Positions 5,691 to 7,719 of a DNA stretch of 7,719 nt are shown piece after piece. The notes below the pieces were generated by a model, which searched no databases, was not told where the DNA came from, and saw only the letters and a program-made list of their open reading frames with translations. Origin of the DNA: Clostridia bacterium. Its GTDB lineage: Bacteria; Bacillota; Clostridia; Christensenellales; CALWSW01. The position numbers were made by a program, and so were the translations under genes. The number at the start of each line of letters is the position of its first letter. The first letter of the stretch is position 1. The stretch is taken from the NCBI GenBank assembly GCA_019421925.1, contig JAHZEH010000084.1, positions 1 to 7,719 on the forward strand, given 5' to 3'.

Positions 5691-7718
5691 TTATGATAAG
5701 ATCAGATCCGCGTATTCCCGCAGGTCCTCTCTTGCCACAATGATCTCATTTTTACGCATCTCGTTAACCGCCGCGTTCAGCATCTGTTCCATGCCGATGG
5801 GCTTGCCCTGGGCCGCCGCCAAAAAGGCTGCATGCAGGACTATGTTTTTGATGCTGCCGCCAGACACCTTGAACTTTTCGGCCAGGAAGTCGAAATCAAT
5901 ATCCTCGGAGAAGGGCGCCCTCTCCGGCAGCATACTGCGGTACAATTTAACACGGGTCTCCTTGTCCGGGAAGGGGAAGTGGACCACAAACCCGATTCGC
6001 CGCATGAAAGCTGCGTCGATATTCTGAAGCAGGTTGGTGGCCATAACGGTTACGCCCTCATGTTCCTCCACCTGCTGGAGCAGATAGGCCGTCTCCACGT
6101 TGGCATGGCGGTCGTGGGAATCCTTGACCTCGGCGCGTTTGCCAAAGAGCGCGTCGCACTCGTCAAAGAACAGGATACAGTTGCTGTGTTTGGCCTCCTG
6201 AAAGACCGCCCGCAGGTTCTTCTCCGTCTCCCCGATATACTTGCTCACCACCTGGGAGAGCTGGATTTTATACAGCTCCATGTGGAGCTGATTGGCCACC
6301 ACCTGGGCCCCCATAGTCTTTCCCGTGCCCGGCGGTCCGGAGAAGAGCATGGACAGCCCTCTGCCATAGGTCACGCGCCCGCCGAATCCCCAGTCATTAT
6401 AGACCTGATAACTGTGCCGGATATGGGCGCAAGCCTCCTGCATGAGCTTGATCTGGGGGGCGGGCAGAACCAGATCCTCCCAGGAATAGGCCGGCTTGAC
6501 CTTGGTCGCCAGGTCCCCCAGCTTATGGATGACCTGGGCGTAACAGCTCCTGTGCAGGGTTCCGGCGTCCACCTGCTCCCTGCGGTGTACCCTGGCGCTT
6601 CCTTCCGCCTGGGTAACGGCATTTTGGATTTGCAGAGGCTCCAGCTTGAATTTGACCGCCAGCTCCCGCAGATCCACATCCTCCGCCATGGGCAGGCCAC
6701 AGCGGGCCGCGCATCCCCCGAACAGTTTGGCGCGCTCCTCCTCTGTAGTCCCCTCCAGGCTGAACTCCACCAGGATAAACCGGCTGGAGAGACCCGACAG
6801 ATTGACCGGCTCCCGGCTGAGTACAAAAACTGTCTCCATGATAGGCGGCAGGGAGGAGAGCGCCGCCTCCAGGGAATCCCCCGCCGTCTCGGCGTGGCAG
6901 AGGCACAGGACTGCGCCTGACAGCCGGGCCGCCAGGGCCGCCTGCCGCACCCCTTCCTCCACGTCCTCCATGCGGGCCAGGTCGGCAAAAACCCCTTTCC
7001 TGCCCGCCCGTTTCAGAGCATGGCGCAGCAGGAACCGCTTGCCCGATCCTCCGGCCCCGCAGACCAGGGCTAATCTGCCCACGCCCCCCAACAGGGATTC
7101 GAGGGCCTCGGATACCTCCTCCCGGATGAGCAGAGGCTGGATGGCATCCTCCGGGAGGAAGAGGGCGGTCCCCTCCTCCAAGCGCAGGGGATTCCCCAGG
7201 AGATAGTCCTCCACCGCGTCGTTGAGTCTGAGTTCCCCGCCTGCCCATGCCTTGCGGTCGAACAGGTCAGAAAAGCTGCCCCCTCCATAGAAATAGGATT
7301 GATAAGAGGCCATCACCCGGCCGGGCTCCGCAAAGAGCTGCACTGCCAGGCCAAACCCCGCCCGCTTGCGGGTTACATCGTCCTGCAGATAGGCGAAGAG
7401 CTTCTCATATTTGGGGTCCAGCCCCGAAGCAAAGGCCAACAGCAGGCACTGGGCCTGAAACTCATCCAGGCGGTTGCTCCCAATGAGTCCAATAAAGGGG
7501 AGCTTCTCCATGTCGCTTCGCTCCAGCCTGTCGCTGAGATACTCATAGATCATCTGGATCTGCTCAACGTCCTCCTCCTCCATGGAGGTGCCGGCGATGA
7601 CCTGGGAGGCCTTGGCCAGGTTGTGCTCAAACTCCTGCCTCGTGACCACGAATCCCATCATGTTCTGCATGTTGTTCTGGGGCCCCACCCAGGCGTGGTG
7701 CTTATAGAGGGCGTAGAT
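5691..7718 (-). CDS. eCIS-type AAA+ ATPase (probably N-terminally truncated by the window edge)
   Basis: This is an AAA+ ATPase of the kind encoded in contractile injection loci (Afp15/PVC15 type), thought to act in particle assembly or cargo handling in the cytoplasm. Numbered from the GTG at 7688, there are 665 residues. The N-terminal part carries DPKYEKLFAYLQDDVTR (91-107), a pattern I associate with this ATPase family. A degenerate first ATPase domain has the P-loop GAGGSGKR (211-218), with Arg where Thr/Ser is usual, and no clear Walker B acidic pair. The active domain has Walker A GPPGTGKT (451-458), a pore-loop-like KYIGETE, Walker B ILFFDE (D509, E510), sensor-1 ATN (N552), arginine residues R563-R564 and a sensor-2-like SGGSIKN (609-615). 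The frame stays open with GC-rich third positions to the right edge. Neither GTG 7688 nor ATG 7670 has a good SD, so the true start probably lies outside the window. It is the first visible gene of the operon. Confidence 0.92.
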   Translation of the reverse strand: MYALYKHHAWVGPQNNMQNMMGFVVTRQEFEHNLAKASQVIAGTSMEEEDVEQIQMIYEYLSDRLERSDMEKLPFIGLIGSNRLDEFQAQCLLLAFASGLDPKYEKLFAYLQDDVTRKRAGFGLAVQLFAEPGRVMASYQSYFYGGGSFSDLFDRKAWAGGELRLNDAVEDYLLGNPLRLEEGTALFLPEDAIQPLLIREEVSEALESLLGGVGRLALVCGAGGSGKRFLLRHALKRAGRKGVFADLARMEDVEEGVRQAALAARLSGAVLCLCHAETAGDSLEAALSSLPPIMETVFVLSREPVNLSGLSSRFILVEFSLEGTTEEERAKLFGGCAARCGLPMAEDVDLRELAVKFKLEPLQIQNAVTQAEGSARVHRREQVDAGTLHRSCYAQVIHKLGDLATKVKPAYSWEDLVLPAPQIKLMQEACAHIRHSYQVYNDWGFGGRVTYGRGLSMLFSGPPGTGKTMGAQVVANQLHMELYKIQLSQVVSKYIGETEKNLRAVFQEAKHSNCILFFDECDALFGKRAEVKDSHDRHANVETAYLLQQVEEHEGVTVMATNLLQNIDAAFMRRIGFVVHFPFPDKETRVKLYRSMLPERAPFSEDIDFDFLAEKFKVSGGSIKNIVLHAAFLAAAQGKPIGMEQMLNAAVNEMRKNEIIVAREDLREYADLILS

Positions 7719-7719
7719 T

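Noticed and set aside
5832..6920. Plus-strand ORF of 362 codons opposite the ATPase gene
   Set aside because: It is antisense to conserved AAA+ motifs (Walker A, Walker B, sensor 1) and has no SD or recognisable protein domain.
5691..7718. Housekeeping AAA+ protease or FtsH/Vps4-like protein
   Set aside because: There is no protease domain, membrane anchor or MIT domain. The N-terminal pattern, degenerate first domain and DUF4157 neighbours fit the eCIS ATPase family better.
1..7719. CRISPR arrays, tRNA/rRNA genes, insertion sequences or integrase genes
   Set aside because: No regularly spaced repeats, cloverleaf-like segments, transposase motifs or terminal inverted repeats were seen on either strand.

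Overview
The window is GC-rich DNA with strong AAGGAGG-type ribosome binding sites and a YugP-like membrane zinc peptidase gene. This suggests a high-GC Firmicute, most likely a clostridial gut-type lineage such as Oscillospirales. The taxonomic call is inference; no rRNA or marker gene is present.

Layout: (1) Positions 1-129 hold the last 42 codons of an unidentified plus-strand gene. (2) Positions 130-260 are a short regulatory gap with an extended -10 promoter, a small leader hairpin and an SD. (3) Positions 261-944 (+) encode a YugP-family membrane zinc metallopeptidase. (4) Positions 968-1005 form a 17-bp perfect-stem terminator that serves both converging transcripts. (5) Positions 1025-7718 are a minus-strand operon of three genes, read from the right edge leftwards. 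They are an AAA+ ATPase of the extracellular contractile injection system (eCIS) type, probably cut by the window edge; a 977-residue protein with an N-terminal eCIS-core (DUF4157) domain and a C-terminal ADP-ribosyltransferase (ART) domain; and a 549-residue protein with the same kind of eCIS-core N-terminus and an unidentified C-terminus. The gaps are 49 and 33 bp, each effector has its own good SD, and no internal terminator is visible.

Interpretation: this looks like the distal, cargo-encoding end of an eCIS locus (the phage-tail-like particle family of Afp, PVC and MAC), with structural genes expected beyond the right edge. The ATPase would act in particle assembly or cargo handling. The two DUF4157 proteins would be payloads: one a likely mono-ADP-ribosylating toxin (R867, S888-T889, E937-x-E939), the other with no recognisable toxin fold. 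The most notable observation is that the two payloads, otherwise unalike, share a short N-terminal leader (KVNA near residue 8, then a [DE]LLxxLGxEG motif near residues 31-45), the HExxH core domain, and a QMK motif about 20-70 residues after it. This points to a common delivery module carrying different warheads. No immunity gene lies next to the ART gene in this window.
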